Source of the DNA: an uncultured Lachnospiraceae bacterium | GTDB lineage: Bacteria; Bacillota; Clostridia; Lachnospirales; Lachnospiraceae | Assembly (NCBI GenBank): GCA_910585605.1 | Contig: CAJUFL010000007.1 | Location: 1 to 64,000, forward strand | Length of the DNA: 64,000 nt | Direction: 5' to 3' | Part shown: positions 46,179-56,100 of the stretch, in pieces | Position numbering within the stretch: the stretch's first letter is position 1 | Layout of the letters: the number at the start of each line of letters is the position of its first letter | Made by a program: the position numbers and the translations under genes | Notes under the pieces: generated by a model | Databases searched by the model: none | What the model was told of the DNA's origin: nothing | What the model saw: the letters and a program-made list of their open reading frames with translations, nothing else

Positions 46179-47381
46179 CTACTGTAAGATCCTGTCCGAC
46201 ATGACTACATCAATGATTCCTGCCATTTCTTCTGCCGGAAGTCCACACTCAATCAGATCCTTGATTTCATCATCCGAAAAATGATGATCCTTTGCTCGCT
46301 TGATTTCCTTTAACTGTTCTTTGTCCAGCCTGCCCTCAATCAGCATATTGAGGAGCGACTTCTGCGAAGGAGTTCCACCGAATAGTTTTGCGGCCATAGC
46401 AGCTACCCCTTTTGGTCTCTTCGTCTCCGTTCTCTCAATATGCACCGGAATCATGGTTCCGTCTGATGCCCTGAGCATTGTCTGACAGTTTCCAAAAACT
46501 GCTGTTCCGGAAGTCTGTATAATCTGTTTCTCCTCTGATTTATGGTTATTTCCCTCACTTTCCGATGTCTGATTTGGCTTCTGCTCTCTTGCCGGCTCCT
46601 TCACCTCTACGGTCTGATTCTCCTTCATCGTCAACATCTCCTCTCTTAACCTGCTGATCTCTTCCTCCTTGCTCTTGATAACGCCGGCAGAACTGGCAAG
46701 ATCACTCTTTAACTCATCCACCTGCTTTTCAAGACGGTCAAGCTCCTCATTTAACCTATTCTCAGCTTCACTGTTCTTACTCTCTGCCATCTGTGTTTCC
46801 CAGTTCTTTATCATTCCTGCCACTTCATCCAGGGATTCACGGTTTGGTTTCACCGCTTCCACAATCCCCTGGGCAAATCTTTCAAAGATAGGTTCTATTG
46901 CTCTTGCTACCTCATCCGCATCTATCGCAGCCGGCTTTCCACCAATGTTACTTTCTCCCGCTTCATCCGGCTGCTTTGTCTCCCCTTCTTTTTTGGGCTT
47001 TGCACCACTCATATCTTTTTTGATTTGAGTAAACATCCTTTCCATATCATGGGCGGTTGCGTTTGTTGTAATGACACCAATGATACTGTCTTCCAACATT
47101 CCACCTTTTAACTCTGCAAGTGCCAGTCTGATCTGATACTCATTCAGTTTTTTTAGTTTCTTTACCAGCTTGGAAGAAGCTCCCAAATGAAGTGCCTCAG
47201 ACATTGCCTTTGCATTTACCTCACCGATTGCCGGAACAATATACAGATCCACCATATCCTTTGGCAATCCATACTCCAGATCTTTTTTTGCAAGTTCAAT
47301 GACCGGCTCCGAAATTCCTTTTGATCTGAAACCTTGCAACAGCAATTTAATATCGCTGTCTGATAATCTTTTATCAACCAT
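46179..47381 (-). CDS. Conserved ICE coiled-coil protein
   Basis: A 400-residue protein with no signal peptide. Terminal helical repeat-like regions resemble each other in style (for example KDLEYGLPKDMVDLYIVP and IKDLIECGLPAEEMAGIIDV). Residues about 190-260 form a coiled coil rich in Glu and Lys. Located between the relaxase and PcfB genes, it may be a relaxosome partner. Not recognised by family name. Confidence 0.65.
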   Translation of the reverse strand: MVDKRLSDSDIKLLLQGFRSKGISEPVIELAKKDLEYGLPKDMVDLYIVPAIGEVNAKAMSEALHLGASSKLVKKLKKLNEYQIRLALAELKGGMLEDSIIGVITTNATAHDMERMFTQIKKDMSGAKPKKEGETKQPDEAGESNIGGKPAAIDADEVARAIEPIFERFAQGIVEAVKPNRESLDEVAGMIKNWETQMAESKNSEAENRLNEELDRLEKQVDELKSDLASSAGVIKSKEEEISRLREEMLTMKENQTVEVKEPAREQKPNQTSESEGNNHKSEEKQIIQTSGTAVFGNCQTMLRASDGTMIPVHIERTETKRPKGVAAMAAKLFGGTPSQKSLLNMLIEGRLDKEQLKEIKRAKDHHFSDDEIKDLIECGLPAEEMAGIIDVVMSDRILQ

Positions 47382-47419
47382 TTACTAAGCCTCCTTGTCT
47401 AAAATAATAAGAACAGCCA

Positions 47420-48856
47420 CTATCTGGACTGCTCCTTTACCTGTTCCCTGTCTCTGTTGTTTCGCTGCTTTATCGCATCCGTATTCTCTGACTGTTCTTT
47501 CATAATCCCGTCCACGATACGGTAATCTCTTGATATTAAGGCATATTCTTCCTTTATCTGTACTGCCTTCTCCCTATAATGTTCTCGGAGCTTTTCAAGT
47601 TCTGTAAGAGAATAACCCTCGACACTGACTTCGGCTTTCAGCTTTTCATATTCTTCATGCTCATCCATAAAAAAGCCGTCTCCGTTCTGAAATGCAGACT
47701 CTGCATGGAATAACAGCTTGATACGGTCTGCCTTGTCCCATAGTGAATTATACCTTCCCCTCTCTTTATAAAATCTGCTTCTCTCACAGCTAAGCAGCTT
47801 CTTTTTCTCACTCATCTGCCCATGTACTCTTTCCAGATCGGCAAGAGAATGAATCTCATGGTCGGACAGGAACATATACTGCTCATGCAGCCTGTGCATC
47901 TTTCTTATCTCGTCACGGTATTTCCATGCCTGACTGTATGGACGCTGCTTTAATCTGCCGATACGGTACAGCCTTGCAAAATACTTACGCTGGATTCCAG
48001 TAAGTTTTGCCCTTCTTATCCGGTATGGAACATTTACTTTAATAATCTTTGCTCCACCATGATGTTCTCTGTAATACTCCATATCCTCTATAAGAATCCT
48101 CTCTCGCAGACGTTCTTCCGTATAATCTGTACCAAAGTATTTACATCTTCGGTATCTTCCCATCCCCGGCGGTTTCACAGCCAGATATTTATTCTGTTTG
48201 ACCTCATATCCTTTATTCATAAGCAATTTTAGGAACTCTCCAAAATCATCTGCCTGCAGCACACAGGCATCCAAGTCCCTCTTTATCATATCTGACCAGA
48301 CAAATTTGCCGTCTTTTCTGTCACGCCACTCTGTATAAGTATCATGTTCCACCGCTCTGTCATCCTCAATCGTAATAGTTGACAGCCCATATTTATCACA
48401 AAGGCGGTTCGTAATGGGCTGGATATACTTTGCCCAGTCTCCTTTTTCATAACGGTACTTCTTTCCCGTCAGAAAACTGACACTGTTAAAAATGATATGC
48501 CCGTGAATATGTGCGGTATTATCATGGATTGCATAGACTGCTTCATATTCCTTTCCAAGATATTCCTCCACGAACTCTCCCACAATCTGAAAAGCAAGCT
48601 CTGCTGTCACTTCCCCTTCCTCAAAGGAAATGATGATATGGTAGCCCTGTCTTTTATCTGTTTTATAAAACAGTTTTTTGGTTTCCCGCATCTGCTCATA
48701 GGCATATCCCGGCTGACAATTTACTGCGGATACAAATCTGCCTCCACCTGTCTTTTCCGGAACTGTGATATAGTCAATCGACTGCTTTAAGTGCCGACCG
48801 GAATAATTGCTCCCACAATCCTTCATGTATAGAATCTTAGTTATCGCCAATGTCAT
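47420..48856 (-). CDS. MobA/VirD2-type relaxase
   Basis: A 478-residue nickase of the MOBP-like type. The N-terminus is AITKILYMKDCGSNYSGRHL, and the metal-binding histidines are in NTAHIHGHIIFNSV near residue 130. Candidate nicking tyrosines include those in the first 30 residues. The C-terminal half is helical and basic. The initiator may be the ATG at 48856 or the TTG at 48850, which gives the common family start MAITKIL. It overlaps mobC. It cuts oriT, probably in the non-coding region at 49.9-50.2 kb. Confidence 0.9.
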   Translation of the reverse strand: MTLAITKILYMKDCGSNYSGRHLKQSIDYITVPEKTGGGRFVSAVNCQPGYAYEQMRETKKLFYKTDKRQGYHIIISFEEGEVTAELAFQIVGEFVEEYLGKEYEAVYAIHDNTAHIHGHIIFNSVSFLTGKKYRYEKGDWAKYIQPITNRLCDKYGLSTITIEDDRAVEHDTYTEWRDRKDGKFVWSDMIKRDLDACVLQADDFGEFLKLLMNKGYEVKQNKYLAVKPPGMGRYRRCKYFGTDYTEERLRERILIEDMEYYREHHGGAKIIKVNVPYRIRRAKLTGIQRKYFARLYRIGRLKQRPYSQAWKYRDEIRKMHRLHEQYMFLSDHEIHSLADLERVHGQMSEKKKLLSCERSRFYKERGRYNSLWDKADRIKLLFHAESAFQNGDGFFMDEHEEYEKLKAEVSVEGYSLTELEKLREHYREKAVQIKEEYALISRDYRIVDGIMKEQSENTDAIKQRNNRDREQVKEQSR

Positions 48857-49160
48857 CCACCACCTTATTCAGCTTTTCATTTAGTTTCAGCATGTATGCA
48901 AACAGCCTCGACTTGTCTGAATCGCTGTAAAGCATGGAATTGTTATTGTGAACGATCTCATTGATATTGACACCGATCCGGTTGACTTCCCCGATCAATC
49001 CGGTAAGCATCTGCCTGATCTCCGGATAGTCTTTCGGCTTCTGTGTGATAAGAAGTCTTATAAACTCGGACTCCGTCATTCCAAGCTCCCCCACCTTCCT
49101 CTTTAATTCCTCATCCTGTTCTTTGGTAAGGCGGTAAGCTTTCCTTAACTCCATAGCCAT
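48837..49160 (-). CDS. mobC: MobC-like relaxosome protein
   Basis: A 107-residue protein with an N-terminal ribbon-helix-helix (AYRLTKEQDEELKRKVGELG followed by MTESEFIRLLI) and a helical C-terminus including EVNRIGVNINEIVHNNN, typical of MobC. It binds oriT to help the relaxase. The ATG follows GGGGAGG and overlaps the upstream stop by one base. Confidence 0.9.
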   Translation of the reverse strand: MAMELRKAYRLTKEQDEELKRKVGELGMTESEFIRLLITQKPKDYPEIRQMLTGLIGEVNRIGVNINEIVHNNNSMLYSDSDKSRLFAYMLKLNEKLNKVVDDIGDN

Positions 49161-49897
49161 TATCTCGACCTCCCCTGCTCCCTGTCCTCCTGCTTCTCCT
49201 GTACCACTTCCTTATCTTCCACAGCTTTAACAGGTTCCGTGGCGACAATGACAGAAGGAATATCCTCTCTTCCGAACATGCCGGCTTCGCCGGCACAAAC
49301 AGAGGAAGAATGCCGCTCTGCGGCAAGTCCGCTTTTGCGGACGTTTCTTCTCGTGTGAATGGTCTTTTCATTCACACTTTCCTCAGACGGATAAGAAGTG
49401 ATATTATCAGAAACCGTCCTGTAAACACCAACCTCTTCCAGCATGGGAATATCATAGATTGGAACAAGTTTTAGACTTTTCATTGTCTCCAGTGCCAGAT
49501 TGTGTGCAATGACGGCTGCATCCCTTCCATAGACCGTCTGGCTGAATATGCGGTCAAGTATCGTCTGCTTCTCCTCCAACTGTTCCTCCAGTGAGCTACT
49601 GTTACAAAAATCAATAAAATCATCAGGGTTTTCTTTCTTATCCCTTATATCAGAAAGTTTCTCATAATTCCACTCACAGACCAGATCCACCACATCATCA
49701 ATGGTAGTCGGCTCACTCATTGCATGATCCGAAAAGAAAAGCTTTCCCTCTGATGAAGATGAGAGTTTCTTCCCATTTTCTGACAGATAATCCATTATGA
49801 TACCCGCACCTTTCCTCTGCAGCTTAACCTCACTGCCAACGCTTCTGCACCAGCTTACCAGTCCATCTGCCGAATCTATTTTCATTTCGTTTGACAT
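49160..49897 (-). CDS. Hypothetical ICE protein with hairpin array in its 3' part
   Basis: A 245-residue protein, ATG behind AAGGAGG. The first 150 residues are ordinary and acidic-helical (TTIDDVVDLVCEWNYEKLSD). The DNA for residues about 173-207 consists of four consecutive perfect hairpins (49279-49377), so that part of the protein (RNVRKSGLAAERHSSS) may be a by-product of inserted palindromic DNA. It is the first gene of the mobilisation operon after the non-coding hub. Function unknown. Confidence 0.6.
   Translation of the reverse strand: MSNEMKIDSADGLVSWCRSVGSEVKLQRKGAGIIMDYLSENGKKLSSSSEGKLFFSDHAMSEPTTIDDVVDLVCEWNYEKLSDIRDKKENPDDFIDFCNSSSLEEQLEEKQTILDRIFSQTVYGRDAAVIAHNLALETMKSLKLVPIYDIPMLEEVGVYRTVSDNITSYPSEESVNEKTIHTRRNVRKSGLAAERHSSSVCAGEAGMFGREDIPSVIVATEPVKAVEDKEVVQEKQEDREQGRSR
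49279..49377. repeat. Four consecutive hairpins inside a coding region
   Basis: Perfect stems are TGCCGGC (49279-49295, loop TTC), TGCCGC (49311-49325, loop TCT), GTCCGC (49327-49342, loop TTTT) and GTGTGAATG (49353-49377, seven-base loop). Together they span 99 bases. Confidence 0.8.
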
Positions 49898-49941
49898 TAT
49901 GCCAACACCTCCTTGTTATTTCTGCGAGCAACGAGCCAAGC

Positions 49942-50158
49942 AGCCATGCTTGCATGGCTATTTGGCGACTGCCGCAAGAGTCAAATGCCCCACTCCTTGA
50001 AGTGTACTTGCTATACATAGCTTGCTTTGGGGCATTTGACATGTCAGTTCATTCAATAAAATATCTCTGTATCAGGGTATGCTTAACATAGGTTTTGCCA
50101 GATACGCCTTTTGTTCGACAAGTCGAAAAAAGGCATCTGGTTAGGTGGCAAATGCCCC
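49942..50158. other. Candidate oriT region
   Basis: This non-coding stretch upstream of the mobilisation operon holds an 8-bp hairpin (AGCCATGC-TT-GCATGGCT, 49942-49959), a 13-bp inverted repeat GTCAAATGCCCCA (49980-49992 with 50028-50040), and an imperfect inverted repeat CCAGAT-AC-GCCTTTT with AAAAGGC-ATCTGG (50098-50140). The core CAAATGCCCC recurs a third time at 50149-50158. Position next to mobC and relaxase, plus asymmetrical sequence after an imperfect repeat, fits an origin of transfer. The nick site is not identified. Confidence 0.55.
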
Positions 50159-50193
50159 CTAAAACCCCCAATTACGAATAAAATATGAATCTT

Positions 50194-50392
50194 AAGTAGG
50201 TTTCCTACTTGGGATTTCACTTTCTAAGTAGGCATCCTACCTATCTTTCCATTTTCTAAGTAGGTTTCCTACTTAAAAATCCTCCAGAAAATCCTTGCAA
50301 TTTCCGGCACTAAGTAGGTTTCCTACTTGGTTTTCTGTCTCCTAAGTAGGCTTCCTACTTAGCTTTTCGCTTTCTAGGTAGGTTTCCTACTT
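50194..50392. repeat. Six phased AAGTAGG-CCTACTT hairpins
   Basis: Seventeen-base palindromic units AAGTAGG-NNN-CCTACTT start at 50194, 50226, 50258, 50312, 50344 and 50376. The spacings are 32, 32, 54, 32 and 32 bases, giving two identical triplets. Units 2 and 6 carry one variant base in one arm. The units are preceded by T/C-rich sequence. This looks like a phased binding array for a dimeric protein (iteron, centromere or operator). Confidence 0.85.
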
Positions 50393-50412
50393 AGGAACAG
50401 TTAGTTCCTTTG

Positions 50413-51390
50413 TCATCTCCTTTTAGGAGAAATCGTGGCTGCATCCCTTGTCTTATTACTGACAAGCCACTCGTTATAATCTTTATAGGCTTCCGGTGGA
50501 CCATCAACTTTCACAGAATAACATCTTGCCATATACTTTTCAGCAAGTTCCAGTGCTGCTGTCCTGCCCGGTGTATCATTATCCAGACAGAACCGGATGC
50601 ACCGAATCTCCGGATGATCTTTCAGGTACTGCTCTAACGGATTATCTGCCACCATTCCCAACGCCAGCAGATGTTCTCCGGTATCGTGATAAATATCCAT
50701 ATAGCTCATAAGGTCGATAGCAGCTTCAAACACAGCAACAGTATCAGAGGCTTTCCGTGCAACATGAAAGCCATAGTTCTTGTCATTGCCGGACACATCA
50801 CACTTAAAGGACTTTCCATCTTTGTCATAAGTACCCCGCATACTTGCAAATTTCACATTTCCTTCTACATCCGTTCCAAGAAAGACCACATTGTGGTGTT
50901 CTGCTGATTCATAAAGCAGCCCCTTTTCGATGAACCATCGCACGGTCCTCTCTGATATGCGCCTTTTTTCCGTCAGGTATTTAATCGCCCTCCGATTATC
51001 AGGTGCTTTATCGGGAAGTAAAAAATGCTTACTTTCCGGTATGGATGTTTGTTTTGAAACAATCGCATTCCGTGTAGTAAGCCTTTTTCCTATATCTTCG
51101 GTCCTTCGATATCCGGCAAAATCAAGCAGCCAGAATACAGCTTCTTTCACACTCATTCCGTTAAATACTTTTAAGAAATCAATCTGACTTCCACCATTAC
51201 TGCCCTGTTCCCCCTGCCTGGACCAGCGATACCAGTTGGTTCTGTTATAAATCCGGATGGAATCCATCTCTTTCAATGTGTGGTATTTCCCAATCCTCCT
51301 CACCGTATAACCCAGAGACTCTGCCACCCTGCAGAGGTCAACGCTTTTTGCTATCATCAGTTCCTCGGTTGTAAACTTCCCGTCCACCAT
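50413..51390 (-). CDS. TOPRIM primase-like protein, DUF3991
   Basis: About 325 residues from the ATG at 51390, which follows GAGAGGGG. The N-terminal part (YHTLKEMDSIRIYNRTNWYR with SQIDFL) fits DUF3991. A TOPRIM domain has VAVFEAAIDLMSY and IRFCLDNDTPGR, the acidic metal-binding residues. Such proteins are primases of mobile elements that make the complementary strand after transfer or support element replication. It overlaps the RadC-like gene by about 50 bases. Confidence 0.85.
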   Translation of the reverse strand: MVDGKFTTEELMIAKSVDLCRVAESLGYTVRRIGKYHTLKEMDSIRIYNRTNWYRWSRQGEQGSNGGSQIDFLKVFNGMSVKEAVFWLLDFAGYRRTEDIGKRLTTRNAIVSKQTSIPESKHFLLPDKAPDNRRAIKYLTEKRRISERTVRWFIEKGLLYESAEHHNVVFLGTDVEGNVKFASMRGTYDKDGKSFKCDVSGNDKNYGFHVARKASDTVAVFEAAIDLMSYMDIYHDTGEHLLALGMVADNPLEQYLKDHPEIRCIRFCLDNDTPGRTAALELAEKYMARCYSVKVDGPPEAYKDYNEWLVSNKTRDAATISPKRR

Positions 51391-51925
51391 CACCACCCCT
51401 CTCTGCCACCTTGCCCAACTTAATCTGATTGATATCAGTTGCATATTCCATCAATGGCATAAATTTAACTACTCCCTTTTCTCGAAAACTGAAATATCCT
51501 TCATTCTTACCACCAACAATCACGTGATCCTGCAAGGGAATACCAACCAGGCCACATACCTTTGACATCCTGTCTGTAATGCTGATATCCTGACTGGATG
51601 GAAAAAGCTCCCCACTAGGATGGTTGTGTATCATGATCATACTGGCTGCATTTGACAATATACTTGCTTTTAACATTTCCCTTGGCTCTGCTAAAGAACC
51701 GTTCAGGGTTCCGACACTGACGATATGGCAGTTGATTGGCGTACCGTCTGTTTTGAGATTGATAATTCCCAAAACTTCTCTATCCAAGTTCTTCATTACC
51801 TCTCCCATAACCTTTATCGCTGATTCCGGATCTTTTATCTTAACAGGAGAATATATGGGATGATCCTTTACAAGCCTGACAGACACCACATCTAACTGAA
51901 AATCACTGTTCTCCACTTTCAGCAT
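51338..51925 (-). CDS. RadC/JAB-domain protein
   Basis: About 195 residues. The JAMM metal site is complete: a Glu upstream (REVLGIINL), then MIHNHPSGELFPSSQD. RadC-like proteins of mobile elements have no settled role; a metalloprotease or isopeptidase function is possible. The ATG at 51925 has GGAG six bases upstream. It sits between the 41-residue gene and the primase-like gene, overlapping both. Confidence 0.88.
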   Translation of the reverse strand: MLKVENSDFQLDVVSVRLVKDHPIYSPVKIKDPESAIKVMGEVMKNLDREVLGIINLKTDGTPINCHIVSVGTLNGSLAEPREMLKASILSNAASMIMIHNHPSGELFPSSQDISITDRMSKVCGLVGIPLQDHVIVGGKNEGYFSFREKGVVKFMPLMEYATDINQIKLGKVAERGGDGGREVYNRGTDDSKKR

Positions 51926-52028
51926 CCTCCTCTCCAAGCACTACCTCCACCATTGTCCTCTCCGGCATATCGGTAATAAGCCTGACAAGTTCATGGATAT
52001 CCTCTATTTCAATCTCTACCTTGTCCAT
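51903..52028 (-). CDS. Very small conserved-looking ICE protein, 41 residues
   Basis: The ATG at 52028 follows AAGGAGG at eight-base spacing. The product begins MDKVEIEIEDIHELVRLITD and ends EEDAESGEQ, overlapping the RadC-like start by 23 bases. The frame is open and the ribosome site strong, so I regard it as real despite its size. It is acidic with a likely strand-helix layout. Function unknown. Confidence 0.65.
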   Translation of the reverse strand: MDKVEIEIEDIHELVRLITDMPERTMVEVVLGEEDAESGEQ

Positions 52029-52041
52029 CCGGCATCCCTCC

Positions 52042-53046
52042 TTATCTCATCTGCTCCTTTGCATCGTAGATTAAAGAAGGCTCTGCAACGATCCCATCAA
52101 TTCTCTTATTTGGTTCATCTGTTGCCATCGTGAGCTTCCTAAGCTCCTTATCGTAGTGATAAACCTGATTGGAAAGCCTGTCTTCCAGTTCCACAACATT
52201 CATATTGACTTCCTGCACCATTTTTGCAAATTCTTCCGGTTCCCCTGTGCTGGCAGGTACACAGAGTACTTCATGGATAGATGACGGAAGAATGTAAAGG
52301 TCATCCTGTAACTGTTGTGCAAGCTTTTGAAGATTCTCATCATAAAGCATGTTGACCGCACCATTCACACCGCTTGTGTTTGAGATAACCCACATAAGTT
52401 CATCCTGTGAAGCTACATCCGAAACCATTGCCTCTGCAATTTCTTTCGGCATCCCATCTCCAATCATCATCTCCATGATAACCTCAGACATTGGCTTAAT
52501 GGTTGTCGGAAGGATTCTCTTAGTGTTTTCCGTCGCCTTTTGGAATAGCTCCTGCTCACTCAAATCTACTGATGCTGCAATATTGTCATTTACAATTGCA
52601 GAAGCAATTCCCTGATCATCCTTTTGGAAAACAACACGATATATCACGGAACAATCATTGATTTCCCTGTGTGGTACACCCTTTAAAAGTTCCTCGTTAC
52701 TTTCCGTGTTGATCATAACCATGATAACATTCTCTTCCACAAACTCCCGTGTGACGTTTGGTATGGGCATGTTCCCCATCCTCTTTACATTGGCAACATA
52801 AGCATCCGCCACGCTTTGGAATACCTCATCCAGATTACCGCAAGCCTGATAGTGCTCGTACATATCATTGAGATAGAAATTGGGTGACACCCTGCTGCTC
52901 TCATTCTCTCTAATCGTGATTGCATCCATTGTCTTGTTTACCTTTTTCACAGGTATGATTTCTACCTTTGCATTCTTAAACTCCTCTGGAAGATAATCCA
53001 GAATCTTCTTCTCTGCTACTGCTTTAAATGTTGAATACTCCATCAT
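52042..53046 (-). CDS. DUF5688 family protein
   Basis: A 334-residue acidic cytosolic protein, start behind AAGGAGG. The layout MEYSTFKAVAEKKILDYLPE, SRVSPNFYLNDMYEHY, and a C-terminal PSSIHEVLCVPASTGEPEEF block matches DUF5688, a family common on Lachnospiraceae mobile elements. No catalytic motif is evident. It lies 13 bases upstream of the 41-residue gene. Confidence 0.8.
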   Translation of the reverse strand: MMEYSTFKAVAEKKILDYLPEEFKNAKVEIIPVKKVNKTMDAITIRENESSRVSPNFYLNDMYEHYQACGNLDEVFQSVADAYVANVKRMGNMPIPNVTREFVEENVIMVMINTESNEELLKGVPHREINDCSVIYRVVFQKDDQGIASAIVNDNIAASVDLSEQELFQKATENTKRILPTTIKPMSEVIMEMMIGDGMPKEIAEAMVSDVASQDELMWVISNTSGVNGAVNMLYDENLQKLAQQLQDDLYILPSSIHEVLCVPASTGEPEEFAKMVQEVNMNVVELEDRLSNQVYHYDKELRKLTMATDEPNKRIDGIVAEPSLIYDAKEQMR

Positions 53047-53112
53047 AATAAAATTCCTCCTTAAAATTGAATACCGCCGACCTCTGCCGGCGGTTAAAAA
53101 AGTCTCTGGTTA

Positions 53113-56100
53113 CTATTTTGTTACTCTACGGAATCGTGGTCTCTTTCTTCTGCGGAAATACATCACAATACCGCTTATGATAAGTGCCCCGCCAACTACA
53201 CCGAACATCCAAGGCTTATAGCCTCCGCCTGTCTGTGGAAGTTTTGGCTCTTTTGGTTTGTTGGTGATATGAAGCTGATATGCTACCGGCTCTGTCGCAC
53301 TGTCATCATACCGGATTGTTACTTTGTACTCTTTTTCATCAAGCACATAACCCTCTGCTGCTTTTGTCTCAACCACAACATACGGGATCTCCTGATCAAA
53401 ATCGCCGTTGTCTTTATAAGTACAGATATCCAATTCTTTCGATTTTGCATATCCTTTGCGGTTTGTCTTTAGTTTCTGAATGACCTTCCCCTCTTCATTC
53501 CTGATTTCAAAGACAACTCCTTTAATCGCTTTCTTCGTATCACTGTCTGTTTTATAAATCTCAATATAACCTTTCACTCTCTCATCCGTCATGGATACCT
53601 TCTGAATCTCTCCAGTCTCCTCTACTGTGAAAGCAACTTCGTTTGCAATCATATAACCGTATGGGGCAAAAGTCTCTCTCAGTGTATAGTCACCCGCCGG
53701 AATCGCATTCAGTGTATAAGGTGTACCGTCTGTCGTCCATGCTGCATATACATCTCCATATTCATCAAGGATTTCAAGTTTTGCCCCTGTGATTTCCTTT
53801 CCGGTTGTCACATCGGATTTTGAAACCTCGACGATAATCGGGATTTCAGACACTTCTATCTCTTCGCTGAGAATTGCCTGTTTCGCATCCTGATAGGTAA
53901 AGTCTACCTCGTATTCACTTTCATCCACCAGATACCCCGGTGCGGTCTCAATCTCTTTCACATAATATCTGCCAAGAGGAAGGTCTGCTTCAAAAACTGC
54001 TTTTCCCTCTTCATCCGTCTGAACCGACTCAATCAGGCTGTCTGCTTTCACAAGAATTTCTCCATCTACTGTGACAATATCCACTGTTGCATAGACACCA
54101 TAAGTAGCTCCCTCAACCGGCACTTCATTTACAGAGTTCTTTTTGACCAGAGAAAGTTCTGTCTTTACTCTCTCATCCACAAGCTCTGCATTCTGATATA
54201 CAATCTCCGTGTGCTCGTCTTCATAAGTAAGCTCAATCTGCTTTGCCTCTTCATCAAGAACAAATCCCTTCGGTGCTTCCACTTCCTCAATACGGTATTT
54301 TCCAAGAGGAAGATCCGACACAGAAGCCTCACCCTCTTCATCCGTAGTAAGAATAGCAACTACTGCACCTTGTGTTGCAGATACTCCATCAATCACTGCA
54401 ATCTTTCGATTGCCTTCCTCGTCCTTCTGGTTATCTGGTGTATAAATATCCTCGTCTGCAATCAGATGATATACTGCACCGGAAAGCGGTGCTTCCTCAT
54501 ACTGGAATCTCACGCTTCGGTTATCTCCTGTCACTGCGGTAAGAATACGGTCAATAATGGTATCATACTCTGCACCGACTAAAATTTCTCCTTCTTTATG
54601 GATTGTGATACTTCCCTTTACGGGCTGGTTTTCTACGACCACGGTAATGACTGGATCTCCATCTTCGTCCTCCAGCACTTCAACCGCCCCCTCTTTGGTA
54701 ACAGTAAACGGAAAACTCTCCTTTGTAATAAGATACCCTTCCGGTGCTGTAATCTCCGTAACCTCATATTCACCATACTTCAGTTTCAGCGGAGTAGTTA
54801 CCGTACCGGTTTCGTCCGTTATAAACTCGCTGATCTTTTTGTCTCCCACTTTCTGTTCGACAAAGGTATCAGAACCGGCTTTTTTAATCTTAAATGTCAC
54901 ACCGGATAAAAGGACCGTCTCCCCACTTTCCTTATCTTTCTTGACAAACCGGATATATGCCTCAAATGGTGCATCGTTTAATATCCTCCACACCTGCGGC
55001 TCCCTGCTATCCTCTGTAACTGTTACCGTAAAATCATCGGTCTTATACAGGTCTTTCGGAACCTTTGTCTCCTTCACGAGATATGTTCCATACGGAAGAT
55101 CAATGGATTTTGCATATCCTCTTTCATTCGTTACAAGCACATCATAAGTCTTTGCCTGTTCCCATCCGCTCTTGTCAATATCAGACTGGAGCTTTACCGT
55201 AAATTCTGCCCCCGGCACCTTCTCTGTTTCATCGTTATCTCCATCCGTTGATACCTTGATGATCTCAAAGGGCTGCTTTATGACAGTTTCTTTTACTTCC
55301 CTTGTAAGACTGATATCCTGATGGACATTCTGTGCTTCACGGAACTTTACATCATATATAGTGCTGTCTAACAGATATCCTTCACTCTCTTCAATCTCTT
55401 TGATATAGTAATTGCCAAAATAAAGATTTCCGAAAGCAAAATCTGAATCCACATCTGTTTTCACTGTTGCAAGCAGCGTATCTTTCGTTGCAGCCACTTC
55501 TAAAAACTTAAAGTCTGTTCCTTTAGAAGAAGTGATTGGATCAGTAGATTTATATGTCACTACCCCGGTCCCATCCGGGTACTTGATATCCTCTGCTGCA
55601 TACAGACCGTATGTTGCTCCTTCCAGTGTCGCATCGCCCTGTGCTTCATCTCCCGTCTCACTGTCCTTCTTATCTGCGCTTACATCACATCGGATCGGCG
55701 TATTCTCCACATTAAGCTGTACCACATCACCTTTTTCCGGTTTGACTGTCCATACCGTTCCCGGATCTTTATATCCTTCCGGTATCTCCACCTCTTTGAC
55801 ATAGTAGGTGTCCAGCGTCTTCATGAACTTCTCGGATACTGCACCACCTAAGTCTTCATCATAATGAAAGACCGGAACCTGGGCAGGACTTCTCTCTGTA
55901 TCAATGACCGTTCTCTGTGTGCAGGCTGCATCATTAAACACTGCGAATCCAGCAGTAGTGATTTCTACTTTTGAAAAAGAGTCCTTTTTATTGATGATTA
56001 CGCCTACCGGTTCCGGATATTCTTCATGAGTAAAAGTCTTTGTTGCAGCCTTTGTCACCTTCCCCTTTGCATCATAGATAGTAAAATAGTCTATGCTGAT

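Noticed and set aside
50194..50392. CRISPR array
   Set aside because: The repeated units are 17-base palindromes with related rather than unique intervening sequence, one 54-base interval, and no cas genes nearby. They fit a protein-binding array better.
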